This document shows positions 8,875 through 18,685 of a stretch of 64,000 nucleotides of DNA, piece after piece. The notes under the pieces were generated by a model. The model was not told the origin of the DNA and made no database searches. It was given only the letters and a program-made list of their open reading frames with translations. The translations under genes and the position numbers were made by a program. The stretch is taken from assembly GCA_016841265.1 (NCBI GenBank), contig JAENZL010000002.1, forward strand, positions 1,891-65,890, written 5' to 3'. The DNA comes from Methanobacteriota archaeon (GTDB lineage Archaea > Halobacteriota > Methanosarcinia > Methanosarcinales > Methanosarcinaceae). Each line of letters begins with the position of its first letter. The stretch's first letter is position 1.

Positions 8875-11800
8875 TTACTCTATTTTTTCTCCAAAGTGGT
8901 ATCCAACAACGCTAAGGTCCTGGACATTGACCTGCCCATCCCGGGTTACATCACACCTTGGGTTAGGTTCGGTTGTAGTGGTTCCAATTTCCTGAGCGAC
9001 TGTGGCTATATCCAGGATATTCACTTCTCCATCTTCGACGACGTCCCATTCAGGATGGTATTCAATGACGTAGATGGTGTGCTTCTCTGTTACCTGGTCG
9101 ATTCCATCGTTTACCGTTACTTCTACTATGTGTTTTCCACTGCTCAAGTAGTCGGTCTTCCAGATATAATTTGGAGCAGTGCTGCATGTTACTCCATTGA
9201 TCTTGATGATGTAATTCAGGAACTGTCCATCCAGATCAAATGCGCTTACTGAAATGCTTATTTCTTCTTTTTCATTGAAACTCGATCCGTTTTCCGGTTC
9301 GAAAGAAACAATAACCGGGACATTATTTGGTGGATTCACGGTTATCAAGACATCTTCCGAATCGCTGAGGTACCCATCACTGACTTCAAATATGACTGTA
9401 TAAACGCCGGACTGTCCCGGGGATGGTGTCCAGGTAAACACTCCCGTTGCCGGGTCAATGTTTGCTCCATCCGGAAGGCCTGTAGCTGAATAAGTCAGAT
9501 AATTGCCGTCCGCATCGCTAGCATCTACCGTAAAGTTCAGGGAGTTTGTCTCAGAAATCGATTTAGAGCCGATCGAGTTCAAGACAGGTGCAGTATCGAC
9601 CAGCACGGTTGCATTGCCAATGGTAATCGGTGCAGCCTTTAGATTGCTGTCACTAACAATTACATTGGAGAGTGTTAGTTCTGCTATGCCTGTGTCGCTT
9701 CCTGCGGTCATGCTGATAGTTGCCATCACTCCCTCTGAAGAGACATTTGATTTGCCAAGGATTGAGCCGTAGATATCTGTAACTGTTCCTGTGCTGTTGT
9801 CGATGGTCCCGTTGTTGAACAGGGTTCCAGCTCCGTCCTGGTTGAGAAGGTTTCCTTCAGTTACACTGTCTGCTCTTACCTTTGAACTGTCAAATTGCAG
9901 GTCAAACTGGGCTCCGGTTATGGCTGTGTCCGGATTGATTGAAACATCGATGTCAAATGGCTGGTTTGGAGCTACGATCTGATATTCAGGACTTACCTTA
10001 ACGTTTGATGCATCCTCGTATTCTTCCGAATCAATCACATCCATCTTCCAGATATGTGTGATTGCGTCTTCGCCGTTTGTCCCGGTCACCATAACTTCGT
10101 ATGTGCCAGGTGTGTCCCAGCTCTGGGTTATGGAAGCCGCATCGTTCCGAACCAATTCCCCGTTGATTAACCAGTTCGTGGTCAGGGGCTGATCCGAATT
10201 AACACTGAACGTGACAGGTTCGCCAATGTCTCGGGTAACTGTAGCATCTTCCGGAAAAAATTCGATGATCGTTGCTGGCTGGGTTCCAGTATTTTCTCCG
10301 ATGTTCCAACTCTGGTTAACATCACCGTTTACATTGGATCCTTTGAATTCAATTAAGTGGTCACCCTCTGTTACAGTCCATGTGTAACTCAAAGCTCCTC
10401 CAGATACAGGTGATCCATCAACATACCATTCCATGCTGGTTAGAGGTTCATCCGTCCAGACCCTGAAGATTTTTTCATCACCCTGGTTGAAGGGGTTTTC
10501 TTCGCTGGGTGCGAAACCGGTCTTGTGTGGGCCTTTTGATGAGCTATCAGGAATTATTGCTGTGATGGTGTAGGTCGGGATGTTTGGATCTTCGCGGTAC
10601 CAGGAGGGGTCAGGGGTGATTCCTGTGAGGGAAATTGTATACCCACTTTGAGTGATTGCTGTAGCTGTGTAAGTGAACTGGAGATGTTTCAAAAAATCAC
10701 GATAACTTTCAGCTATCGCAGGAGAGTTAGTACGGGAACTTAATGGATTCAAGAGTTTACCTTTTAAGTCAGTGATAAACAAATCCTTTTCATTGCCCTC
10801 TGCATCAATACATGGAAATTCAGTACTTACTTCATTTGTAAACTGAATACTTGTATTGCCAGAAGGATTTTTGTCTGAATCTAACAATATGATATCGGGA
10901 TAATAGTAAAATGTTCTTTCATTTGGTGCAACTGATCCTGTTCTATATGAATCATACTTTATATTTATCAGTTTCACATCTTCACATCTTTCAAAAAATA
11001 GTTCCCCATTGCTCAGATCTGCATCTATAAAAGTGATGTTATATGGTGTATAATACGGGGAAACATAAGATAGAGTAGATGACCTGCCTCCCCTTATTTT
11101 AGTTATATTGGTAAATTTACAATCATTTGAACCATAGATTACAATCCCCCGGCTTCCATCAATCATAGTTATATTTTTAAATGTGTTATTTTCAGCTCTC
11201 AGACCTATTTGATCTCCAAAGCAATCATACAAATTTATATCTTCAAAATGACAATCCGGCATCAAAGCATATAAGTTATTGCTCACACTATCATAAATTG
11301 ATATGTTATATGCAGTGTGATTATTCCCTCCGTGTAAATCTAATCCATTATGCCCAGCATTTCGAATAGTGAGATTGTAAAATGTGGTTCTGTATGAGCA
11401 GGTGTCGACACCACTCCATCCAGTACCATTGATGTAACAGTCACGAATTGTTATATTATCACAATATGTATGCGTTGCCCCATCATAGTAGGCTACAATT
11501 CCATAAGATCCTGTCGAAGGATTTTGAAAATCAGCGACATCTTCCACTCTTACATTATAGACTTCTGTATTAAAACATCTTTGTAATTCAAGACCTCCTC
11601 CAGTATAGTTAGATATGGTAACATCATGCACTGAGGAGTCATCAAAACCTATAAGTACTAAAGCGGTACTTGCACCGTCTGTCATTGTAAGATTATATAT
11701 TTCTCCATCCACACCATATGTCAAAACTCTCCCAAAAGATTTGAAATCTACATTTCTTAACACAGGATTTGAAAATTCAGCTTGGGCAACACCGCCTGCA

Positions 11801-12180
11801 ATAGAATACAAATTTGTTGTATAATCCCATGACCCTATAGTAACATTTTCGATTTTAAATGATCCCTTATATAGGTCTACACCAGAATTAGCACCATTAA
11901 TCCTTAGCTCTGAAACGTCAGAATCATTGATATAAAACCTAGTTCCGCTTCCGTAAAGTCTCATTGTTGCATTAAGATACCAGATATCTCCATCATGAGA
12001 TAAAATTGAATCATTGTTTAACGTATTGTATAACCAGGTGAAGTTCGCGGAAGGCTCATAGCAAATCGATATCTCGTTAGATGAACTTAAATATGTAGCA
12101 TATGCACCTGCACATCCAGATAATAATTGGGTACTTATCAAAAATATTATTAATTTAATTGCAAAAGTATTTCTAATCAT
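8875..12180 (-). CDS. Modular exported protein: beta-helix, PKD-like, cohesin and dockerin
   Basis: A 1101-residue exported protein. In order: signal peptide (1-29); a right-handed parallel beta-helix of the NosD/pectate-lyase kind (about 50-440) with repeated N-x-T/I strands and many NxT/S sites; two PKD-like domains (about 540-720; SMEWYVDGSPVSGG and TTNWLINGELV); a cohesin domain (about 725-870; ITGAQFDLQFDSSKV, GTVTDIYGSILGK); a cadherin/He_PIG-like domain (about 875-960); another PKD-like domain; and a C-terminal type I dockerin with two calcium loops (DVVEDGEVNILD and DVTRDGQVNVQD). There is no C-terminal anchor, so surface retention may depend on dockerin binding. The beta-helix DNA (about 10690-12180) is much more AT-rich than the rest, suggesting a fused module of foreign origin. 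The start has GAGAGG upstream. Confidence 0.88.
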   Translation of the reverse strand: MIRNTFAIKLIIFLISTQLLSGCAGAYATYLSSSNEISICYEPSANFTWLYNTLNNDSILSHDGDIWYLNATMRLYGSGTRFYINDSDVSELRINGANSGVDLYKGSFKIENVTIGSWDYTTNLYSIAGGVAQAEFSNPVLRNVDFKSFGRVLTYGVDGEIYNLTMTDGASTALVLIGFDDSSVHDVTISNYTGGGLELQRCFNTEVYNVRVEDVADFQNPSTGSYGIVAYYDGATHTYCDNITIRDCYINGTGWSGVDTCSYRTTFYNLTIRNAGHNGLDLHGGNNHTAYNISIYDSVSNNLYALMPDCHFEDINLYDCFGDQIGLRAENNTFKNITMIDGSRGIVIYGSNDCKFTNITKIRGGRSSTLSYVSPYYTPYNITFIDADLSNGELFFERCEDVKLINIKYDSYRTGSVAPNERTFYYYPDIILLDSDKNPSGNTSIQFTNEVSTEFPCIDAEGNEKDLFITDLKGKLLNPLSSRTNSPAIAESYRDFLKHLQFTYTATAITQSGYTISLTGITPDPSWYREDPNIPTYTITAIIPDSSSKGPHKTGFAPSEENPFNQGDEKIFRVWTDEPLTSMEWYVDGSPVSGGALSYTWTVTEGDHLIEFKGSNVNGDVNQSWNIGENTGTQPATIIEFFPEDATVTRDIGEPVTFSVNSDQPLTTNWLINGELVRNDAASITQSWDTPGTYEVMVTGTNGEDAITHIWKMDVIDSEEYEDASNVKVSPEYQIVAPNQPFDIDVSINPDTAITGAQFDLQFDSSKVRADSVTEGNLLNQDGAGTLFNNGTIDNSTGTVTDIYGSILGKSNVSSEGVMATISMTAGSDTGIAELTLSNVIVSDSNLKAAPITIGNATVLVDTAPVLNSIGSKSISETNSLNFTVDASDADGNYLTYSATGLPDGANIDPATGVFTWTPSPGQSGVYTVIFEVSDGYLSDSEDVLITVNPPNNVPVIVSFEPENGSSFNEKEEISISVSAFDLDGQFLNYIIKINGVTCSTAPNYIWKTDYLSSGKHIVEVTVNDGIDQVTEKHTIYVIEYHPEWDVVEDGEVNILDIATVAQEIGTTTTEPNPRCDVTRDGQVNVQDLSVVGYHFGEKIE

Positions 12181-12688
12181 ATTGAGAACCTCTCATATTT
12201 ACTTTGAGCATGAAGTCAAAGGTTCAATATCTTTATATCCTATCCTCTATTCTCATTTCTAAGTTCTTTCTGCTCTTTTGGAACCTGAATATTGTACACT
12301 GAATGCCACAAATTTATATCTTAAATAGGATATCCATAAGTTGTGGGCTGGTTCCCTTTTAGGCAGTGTGCCGAATTTTCTGTAGTGAAATTGTCTTTCC
12401 AACGACTTCTTGATATTTGTGATTTTACATGAAATTCGGGACACTATCGGTGAAGGTAGTTCCTCTTTTTGTAGCCTATTGTCTCTATATTTATTTTGTA
12501 ACCTAGGTTACATCTTAGTAAAAAGTGGTTCTTTAATCCTTTATAAGTAATTGAGTATAGTTTTAAGGTATTAGTCGTAAAATAATATGGTTTACTAATG
12601 AATATATCTTCGATATGATGTTAGTAAAATGGTATATCTAGCGTTATACTTCCTTTATTCTTAGGGTTACTATTGTTTCTGGGTTCGA
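12181..12688. other. AT-rich intergenic region
   Basis: About 500 bp separate the flippase gene from the beta-helix gene. A 61-codon minus-strand frame at 12259-12444 has no recognisable domain and no convincing ribosome-binding site, so I do not call it. Otherwise I see nothing beyond AT-rich promoter-like sequence. Confidence 0.4.
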
Positions 12689-14140
12689 TCACAAAGGTAG
12701 GAGATTTTTTATTTTATTTATTTCATTTTCACTAATTCCTTTGATCAATATCATTATAACAAAATAAACGATTGCACCCGTTATTACTGACTCAACTAAT
12801 CCAATAATATTGGAGGGGCTTATATAAAAAATGCTTTCATACATAATGGATGAAGCCAAAATACTTTTCAAAATAAAATTCAAATTTAAATCAAATACAA
12901 AGTGCTTAAAAGACACATGAATACACATCATCACCATTAAGGTGTACGATACTAATGTAGCAATTGCTGCTCCAACAATACCAATTGAAGGTATTAAACA
13001 AATGTTGAGAATCACATTTAAAATTGCAGAAAAAATTTGAATATATATATTGAGTCTTGTTTTGTTTACTAGGTTTATAATATTGACAACTATCTGAAAA
13101 ACACCCGCTAAAAGGCCTGATAAAGCTATAAACGGAACTGCATTACTTCCTGAAATAAACTCATTTGTTGTGAAGATTTCCAATATAGGTTTTGAGAGTG
13201 CCGATAATCCGAATACGGTAGGAATTGCTAATAAAAGAAAGTATTTCAATGAGTAACTTAAGTATACTTTCACTTTGTCAATATTTTCTTCATCATATAT
13301 CTTCGAAATTTCTGGAAAAAGTACAAATTGAATTGGAAAAATCAACAATTGAATAATATTTCCTATGGCGTAAGAAGCTGAATATATACCAACGCTACTT
13401 AGTCCCAGAAAATAACTGATCATGTATCTATCACTTGAATCAGTTATCCATCTAATCAAAGAATTTGGAGTCAAAGGTAATGAATACTTTAAGTAGTCAC
13501 GAATTCGGCTAAATTTTGGGATACTAAAGCCTATCTGAGATATAATTTTATGAATGGAGATTAAAAATATTAATCCTTGAACTATTAAAAGGGCGCATAT
13601 GACACCCAGCAAACCATAACCTATTGATAAAAATATATATATAAAAATAAGTTGTCCAAATGTTTGAAATAAATTTAACATGGAAAACATTTTGATTTGT
13701 TGAAATATTCTGAAATAAAATAGTGAAATTTCATCTACTGTTCCCAAAAGAATCAAGAAGGACGCAGCCTTTATTAAATAAGATTTGCTTACATCATTGA
13801 ATAAATTTGTTGCCAAAAAATTAGAGGAAAAAAACAGCATTAATGATGTTCCTAACCCTGTAAAAACAACTAAAAACAGTACCGAAAAAAATTCTTCCCT
13901 GATTTTTTCTATATCTCTTTCAGATGAAAGAAATCTTATTAGTCCCACTGATAATCCCATGAGGGCTACAGGAGAAAGTAATGACACAGTTATATTAATC
14001 TGCGCCCAAACTCCATAATCATTGGGTCCAAGGGTTTTTGTAATTATTGGTAGTAATAGGAGTCCACCTAATCGTGTAAGCATCCGCGTTAACGCAATTA
14101 TCCCTACATTTTTTGTAAAATCTTTACAGGACATTAGCAT
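12689..14140 (-). CDS. Polysaccharide flippase (Wzx/MATE-like)
   Basis: A 483-residue membrane protein with about 14 hydrophobic segments, the layout of oligosaccharide flippases that move lipid-linked glycans across the membrane. The N-terminus has TRLGGLLLLPIITKTLGP followed by NDYGVWAQ, a typical Wzx/RfbX-family opening, and the later FGLSALSKPILEIFT agrees. It belongs to the minus-strand glycan locus but is separated from the glycosyltransferases by a decayed insertion element. Start choice is uncertain: GTG 14143, ATG 14140 and ATG 14134 are in frame, none with a clear ribosome-binding site. Codon use is very AT-rich. Confidence 0.87.
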   Translation of the reverse strand: MLMSCKDFTKNVGIIALTRMLTRLGGLLLLPIITKTLGPNDYGVWAQINITVSLLSPVALMGLSVGLIRFLSSERDIEKIREEFFSVLFLVVFTGLGTSLMLFFSSNFLATNLFNDVSKSYLIKAASFLILLGTVDEISLFYFRIFQQIKMFSMLNLFQTFGQLIFIYIFLSIGYGLLGVICALLIVQGLIFLISIHKIISQIGFSIPKFSRIRDYLKYSLPLTPNSLIRWITDSSDRYMISYFLGLSSVGIYSASYAIGNIIQLLIFPIQFVLFPEISKIYDEENIDKVKVYLSYSLKYFLLLAIPTVFGLSALSKPILEIFTTNEFISGSNAVPFIALSGLLAGVFQIVVNIINLVNKTRLNIYIQIFSAILNVILNICLIPSIGIVGAAIATLVSYTLMVMMCIHVSFKHFVFDLNLNFILKSILASSIMYESIFYISPSNIIGLVESVITGAIVYFVIMILIKGISENEINKIKNLLPL

Positions 14141-14250
14141 CACATTTAGCTGAAAATGATAATATTCTTGTGTTTTTATTTTTTTATAGTGACATATCGG
14201 TCACATGTGATCCGCTATGTTACTCAACTTCAAATTTGTTTTATTACTAC

Positions 14251-14540
14251 GGGGGCGCGGAGGGTCACGAATACCCCGATCTTTCAGGTCGGGGATGAAG
14301 TGAACCCTCGCACGTTTTTTGTATTCCTTTAAATTGATAAAACATTACTTCGTTTTAAAGTGAGGTTTCTTGGTATCATGGTTACAGGAGTTGGAAATGC
14401 TACTCTATATTGAGGAAACCTTGTTAAATGATACTTAACTGTTCCCAAGAAACCGAGCGGGCGGCCCGAAGCATACCCCACCTTTTTAAGGTGGGGTGGC
14501 CGCCCGCAATTTGATTTTATGTGATTGTTCCATAGAACCA
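14251..14540. mobile_element. Decayed IS200/IS605-type element (two palindromes)
   Basis: Two strong stem-loops 140 bp apart are of the kind found at IS200/IS605 ends. The first (about 14255-14315) has an outer arm GAGGGTCAC pairing imperfectly with GTGAACCCTC and an inner CCCCGAT/GTCGGGG stem. The second (14457-14507) is nested and perfect: GCGGGCGGCC with GGCCGCCCGC, enclosing ACCCCACCTT with AAGGTGGGGT. No intact TnpA or TnpB lies between them; a 70-codon minus-strand frame (14329-14541) shows no motif I can assign. It could be a palindrome-associated MITE derived from such an element. Sequence to 14831 shows no gene. Confidence 0.55.
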
Positions 14541-14831
14541 ATGGTGGAATTGCAACTCTCTTGACACTTAGGAGCTGTTACAAAATCATTTAGGCATATT
14601 TTTTTCAAAGTTAATTTCCAATTGCTGACTATGGAATTGAAAATCAAGGCATCCAATCGAAACCTGTGTGTAGGTTGTTCTGTGACGACCCCTTAATCTT
14701 TTTTTAATAATATTATTATATAATCTATTATTCTATATATTTTGCGTCACAAATGTAATATTCCTACATGTTAAAATCTCATTTTTATTCATTCAATTCA
14801 TGGATTTACTCGCCGTAGTTATCAAGAATAT

Positions 14832-16010
14832 TTAAGAAGATTCATGAAGATTTTTGCAAACAGATTCAACTTTTTTCGCAACACCTTTCCAGCTATGATT
14901 TTCCATAATATATTCTCTTGATTTATCTCCAACAATCCTGAACTCTTTTTGACTTATTAATTCAATTATAGCTTTAGCCAATTCAGTTTCGTTTTCAGGT
15001 TCTACAAGTATTCCAGCATTTTGTTCCTCAATAAATTCTAAATTCATAATTCTTGAAGCAACAATTGGTTTGCAACAAGCCATGTATTCATATATTTTTA
15101 ATGGAGATAAACCTATATTTTCATTTCTTGCTTTTAAAAAAGGTGCTACGCATATATCGCCTAAATTAATATATTTAGGCACTTCTTTATATGGGGTGCG
15201 TCCTATAAATATAAAGTGATCTTCTAAACCAGATTCTTCAATCATGTGTTCAAGGTTCTGACGCATTAATCCATCTCCAACCATCAAAAATTTTGCGTCA
15301 ATTTCTCTCACAACTAATTTTGAAGCCTTTACAAGATATTCTAAGCCTTGCCAAGGTGCAAAGTTCCCAACAAAACAAACATAGTTAAATTTTTCATTTA
15401 AACCAAGTTGTTTTCTTAAATTCTTTTGGTTCAAAGGTTTAAATAAATCTGTATTTGCACCATTTTCTATTATGGTAATTTTTTCTTCAGAAACTCCGTT
15501 CTCTATTAAAAAATTTTTAATTCCTGGTGTCACAGCTATTACTTTGTCGGCTTGTCTCCACATAAATATTTCTTTATACTTGCGAAGTTCCGCTAAAAAA
15601 AACTTTAAAAAATTTCCTGCATCATTAGTTTTTTTTATTAAACTTTGTTCTTGGAATGAAATACCATTTATCTCAAAAACCAATGGAATTCCAAATATTT
15701 TTTTTGCTGTTAATCCGGCAAAGCCACTTATATTAGCCGGAGTTCTAGTATAAATAACGTCAAAATCATTATTTTTTATCAATTTTAGCAAAATTATTAA
15801 ACGTGTTAATCGTTTGAAAACAATAGTTTTTGGCACTGTATGAATTCTTAAGTTTTCATGTTTTGGATTACATTCTTCAGCAGATAACACATGGATATCA
15901 TTGCCTAGTTTTAATAGATTATATATAAGTTCCCACTTATGAATATTACTTCCATCCATTTCCTTATAATTCTTAGGCATTTCCACGAGATCCATTATAA
16001 ATATTTTCAT
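14832..16010 (-). CDS. Glycosyltransferase family 4 (GT-B)
   Basis: A 392-residue cytoplasmic GT-B glycosyltransferase of the GT4 (GPGTF) clan. The N-terminal acceptor domain includes FDVIYTRTPANISG. The C-terminal nucleotide-sugar domain has KITIIENGANTDLFKP, VCFVGNFAPWQGLEYLV and the EX7E region (SPLKIYEYMACCKPIVAS). Substrate cannot be told from sequence. It lies 14 bp downstream of a second GT4 gene. GGTAG precedes the ATG. Composition is very AT-rich, like its upstream neighbours to 18.7 kb, unlike the rest of the locus. Confidence 0.9.
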   Translation of the reverse strand: MKIFIMDLVEMPKNYKEMDGSNIHKWELIYNLLKLGNDIHVLSAEECNPKHENLRIHTVPKTIVFKRLTRLIILLKLIKNNDFDVIYTRTPANISGFAGLTAKKIFGIPLVFEINGISFQEQSLIKKTNDAGNFLKFFLAELRKYKEIFMWRQADKVIAVTPGIKNFLIENGVSEEKITIIENGANTDLFKPLNQKNLRKQLGLNEKFNYVCFVGNFAPWQGLEYLVKASKLVVREIDAKFLMVGDGLMRQNLEHMIEESGLEDHFIFIGRTPYKEVPKYINLGDICVAPFLKARNENIGLSPLKIYEYMACCKPIVASRIMNLEFIEEQNAGILVEPENETELAKAIIELISQKEFRIVGDKSREYIMENHSWKGVAKKVESVCKNLHESS

Positions 16011-16024
16011 GTTACTACCTATTT

Positions 16025-17131
16025 TTAATATAAAGTCATTTCTTTATATAGGTCTATATAAGATTTTATGACATTTTTCCATCTATATTTCTGAGCGAAC
16101 TTTTTCTGGGATTCAATTAAGTTCATAGTATATTGCTTGCATGAAAGGGCATCATATATATTTTCAACAGAAGGTTCAATAAGTTTAATTTTAAATCCAT
16201 CTCTTTTTATAAAGTCGCATATTCCCGCACGACTTGATATATACACGGGGCATTCTGCACATGCCATCGCTTCCATCATAGCCAGTGGGAAATTGTCAAA
16301 TATAGAAGGATATATCGCAACATCCACTTGACTTAAATAATACTTTATAATTTCCTTTTCAATATTGCCTAATAAAATAATATTTGAGGATATTCCTAAC
16401 TTACAAGCTAAATTGTATAAGTACTCTTTTTGGTCCCCCTCGCCTGCAATATAAAGAACTGTGTGCGGATTGTTTTTTAGATAACGTCCAGTTGCTTTGA
16501 TTAATAATTCAATACCTTTTTCCGAAGAAAGCCTGCCATGATAAAATACTTTATACGTATTACTATCTAATGCATGACCTTTAGGTATATCCTCTCCTTT
16601 TACTGGTTCAAACCAGTACTCATGTAATCCATTAGGTATTACAATACTATTATCAAGACCGTAATTTTGGATCAGAATGTCATTTAATAAATTAGAATGA
16701 GTTACAACAACAGTGCTTTTTTTTAAAATAGTTGGCATTAAAATAGTAGAAGGTAACCCTAACCAATCTATTTTTTTATCCTGTTTCAATTTTGTCATGA
16801 AATGTTTACGTATGTCTCCATGATAATGTATAATTAATGGCTTATTATTATTTATACAAAACAGATGAAGTAATAATTTTTTATTTGGAAATATATTGGG
16901 ACTTATCGGGATATGAACTATATAATCCTTTTTATAGTTTCTAAGGTCTGATAAATTAACAATCTCCAGTTTTTTTACACGAGAATCATTAAAATGTACA
17001 GAATCACTTGATGTGAAAATTTTTATTGATTCAAATGGTAAATTTGGGTTCTCTAATAAATAACTTAAGATTGACTTTCCAACTTTTGCTGGAGAATCAT
17101 TAAGTTCTGGATAAAAATATATTAAATCCAT
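16025..17131 (-). CDS. Glycosyltransferase family 4 (GT-B)
   Basis: A 368-residue GT4-type enzyme. The C-terminal domain has VVIPNGLHEYWFEP-like sequence, VFYHGRLSSEKGIELLIKA, VLYIAGEGDQKEYL and the EX7E region (NFPLAMMEAMACAECPVYIS), all typical of retaining GT4 enzymes. It is likely to add one sugar to a lipid-linked glycan; donor and acceptor are unknown. ATG 17131 has GGAG at a good distance. It sits in a minus-strand run between a GT-C-like membrane protein and another GT4, with small gaps that suggest one operon. Confidence 0.9.
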   Translation of the reverse strand: MDLIYFYPELNDSPAKVGKSILSYLLENPNLPFESIKIFTSSDSVHFNDSRVKKLEIVNLSDLRNYKKDYIVHIPISPNIFPNKKLLLHLFCINNNKPLIIHYHGDIRKHFMTKLKQDKKIDWLGLPSTILMPTILKKSTVVVTHSNLLNDILIQNYGLDNSIVIPNGLHEYWFEPVKGEDIPKGHALDSNTYKVFYHGRLSSEKGIELLIKATGRYLKNNPHTVLYIAGEGDQKEYLYNLACKLGISSNIILLGNIEKEIIKYYLSQVDVAIYPSIFDNFPLAMMEAMACAECPVYISSRAGICDFIKRDGFKIKLIEPSVENIYDALSCKQYTMNLIESQKKFAQKYRWKNVIKSYIDLYKEMTLY

Positions 17132-17164
17132 AGATGTTACTCCTTTGAATTGTATCCAGATGAG

Positions 17165-18685
17165 TTAAAGCATACAAAAATTAAACTGGCCACTATCATA
17201 TAATTTATTTCTTGTATTTCTTATCGAAGTGTCTAGATTCGTATAATAATTGTTATCAATTATGGAATATTTTGCATCCAGATTTTTTATTATATTTTGA
17301 GCACGTGAATCATCAACATTATCAAATTCATATAGCCAGTTCAAAAGACCTGATAAACTCGTCCCTGGTTTCAAAACATAGGGTCCATCAAAATAATACC
17401 TTGTAGAAATTGGACTCATTTTTATGGTTTCGATTTCCGACATGTTCACTTTTGGGGAGGATGGATTCCCATCTGATGTCACCAAAATCCTTTGAGATAA
17501 TAAACCTTGACTAATCGCGATCTGTCCCTCTGAGATGTAATTTTTACTCCATTTTGAGGTCATATATTCTTCTTCTGACATGTACCAGTAAGATTTGGCT
17601 TGACCTGTACGGAAATGATTGTAAAAACATGAAAATGTGCTAAGAGATATTATCATAATTACTATGATCGAAACAATAATCTTATTAGTCCCAATTTTCT
17701 TTGGGACTAATATATTCTTAAAAGCTACACTAATAAAAAAAATTGGGAATAATAATTGAATATATATACCGTATGTTTGGTTATAAAATAGTGGACTTAA
17801 TCCTAAAAACGCTAACAAAAAATACCACTCTTCAAATTTTTTATCTTTTTTAAATGTAAGGTATGCTAAGCCTCCAAATAAAAATATAAGTGTGGGGCCT
17901 ATATATCTGGCATTTATTTTGACCGTATCTAGTACCCAACCGTATCTTGATCCTGCCGTTATCATTGAGTGGCTTAAAAAGGGATGTGTTAAAATTACGA
18001 TCAAGCATGCAATGTAAAGATAATTTAAATACTCTTTTTCATTCCAATTTGGGATAATTTTCAATAAAATATTCATAAATAAATACAATACTGTAAGAGG
18101 TATAAGAAAATAAAAGAAATGATGTGTAGCCGCTAAAAAGACTCCTAATATACTTACTAATAGTATTGTCTTTCCATAATGCATCCGTTTTAATAAAATA
18201 TATAAATATAAAGGCATTAATATAATAAATGGTCCTCTGGTACTTATTTCCCACGTACTGAAAATCAACACACCTTGTGATATTGAAAAAAATAAAGCCA
18301 TTATATATTTAAATATAAAATTATCATACACAGTGCCAGCTAGCGAATAAGCCGTAAATATACTAATTAATCCAATGACTACTGAAAATAACAGAATAGT
18401 ATATTCCATTTCAATACTATCCAATCCTGTTAACTGAGATAACCCGGAAAGAGAGAATGGGATAGTACTTGCATAAGAATAAGGATATAATCCAAAGACT
18501 GAAATCCAATTGGTCCACCATTCTGCAACCCCTAAGCTTGTTATTGAGTTTGCATATGAATGTATAACAAAGGAATCTCCTCCTTTTTCGTGAGGGATTG
18601 AAGGGATTCTTAACACTACGTTGAGTATTATCAACAGTGTAAATAATATTACTTTTTTACGCCGTGAAATTTCATTTTTGAACAT
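17165..18685 (-). CDS. Polytopic membrane protein, GT-C glycosyltransferase-like
   Basis: A 506-residue protein with about 10-12 membrane segments in its first 360 residues and a soluble C-terminal domain. The N-terminal hydrophobic segment leads to RIPSIPHEKGGDSFVIHSYAN, where the acidic residue in the first outward loop resembles the catalytic Asp of GT-C enzymes (PMT, ArnT, STT3-like). The outer tail contains SEEEYMTSKWSKNYI. These use lipid-phosphate sugars on the outer face of the membrane. I do not recognise a precise subfamily. The start (GGAGATACT before ATG) lies inside the upstream GT2 gene, a 37-bp overlap, so translation is probably coupled. AT-rich. Confidence 0.7.
   Translation of the reverse strand: MFKNEISRRKKVILFTLLIILNVVLRIPSIPHEKGGDSFVIHSYANSITSLGVAEWWTNWISVFGLYPYSYASTIPFSLSGLSQLTGLDSIEMEYTILLFSVVIGLISIFTAYSLAGTVYDNFIFKYIMALFFSISQGVLIFSTWEISTRGPFIILMPLYLYILLKRMHYGKTILLVSILGVFLAATHHFFYFLIPLTVLYLFMNILLKIIPNWNEKEYLNYLYIACLIVILTHPFLSHSMITAGSRYGWVLDTVKINARYIGPTLIFLFGGLAYLTFKKDKKFEEWYFLLAFLGLSPLFYNQTYGIYIQLLFPIFFISVAFKNILVPKKIGTNKIIVSIIVIMIISLSTFSCFYNHFRTGQAKSYWYMSEEEYMTSKWSKNYISEGQIAISQGLLSQRILVTSDGNPSSPKVNMSEIETIKMSPISTRYYFDGPYVLKPGTSLSGLLNWLYEFDNVDDSRAQNIIKNLDAKYSIIDNNYYTNLDTSIRNTRNKLYDSGQFNFCML

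Noticed and set aside
12259-12444. 61-codon minus-strand frame
   Set aside because: No recognisable motif, no convincing ribosome-binding site, AT-rich spacer location.
14329-14541. TnpB C-terminal fragment
   Set aside because: The 70-codon frame between the palindromes shows no RuvC or zinc-finger motif that I can identify.
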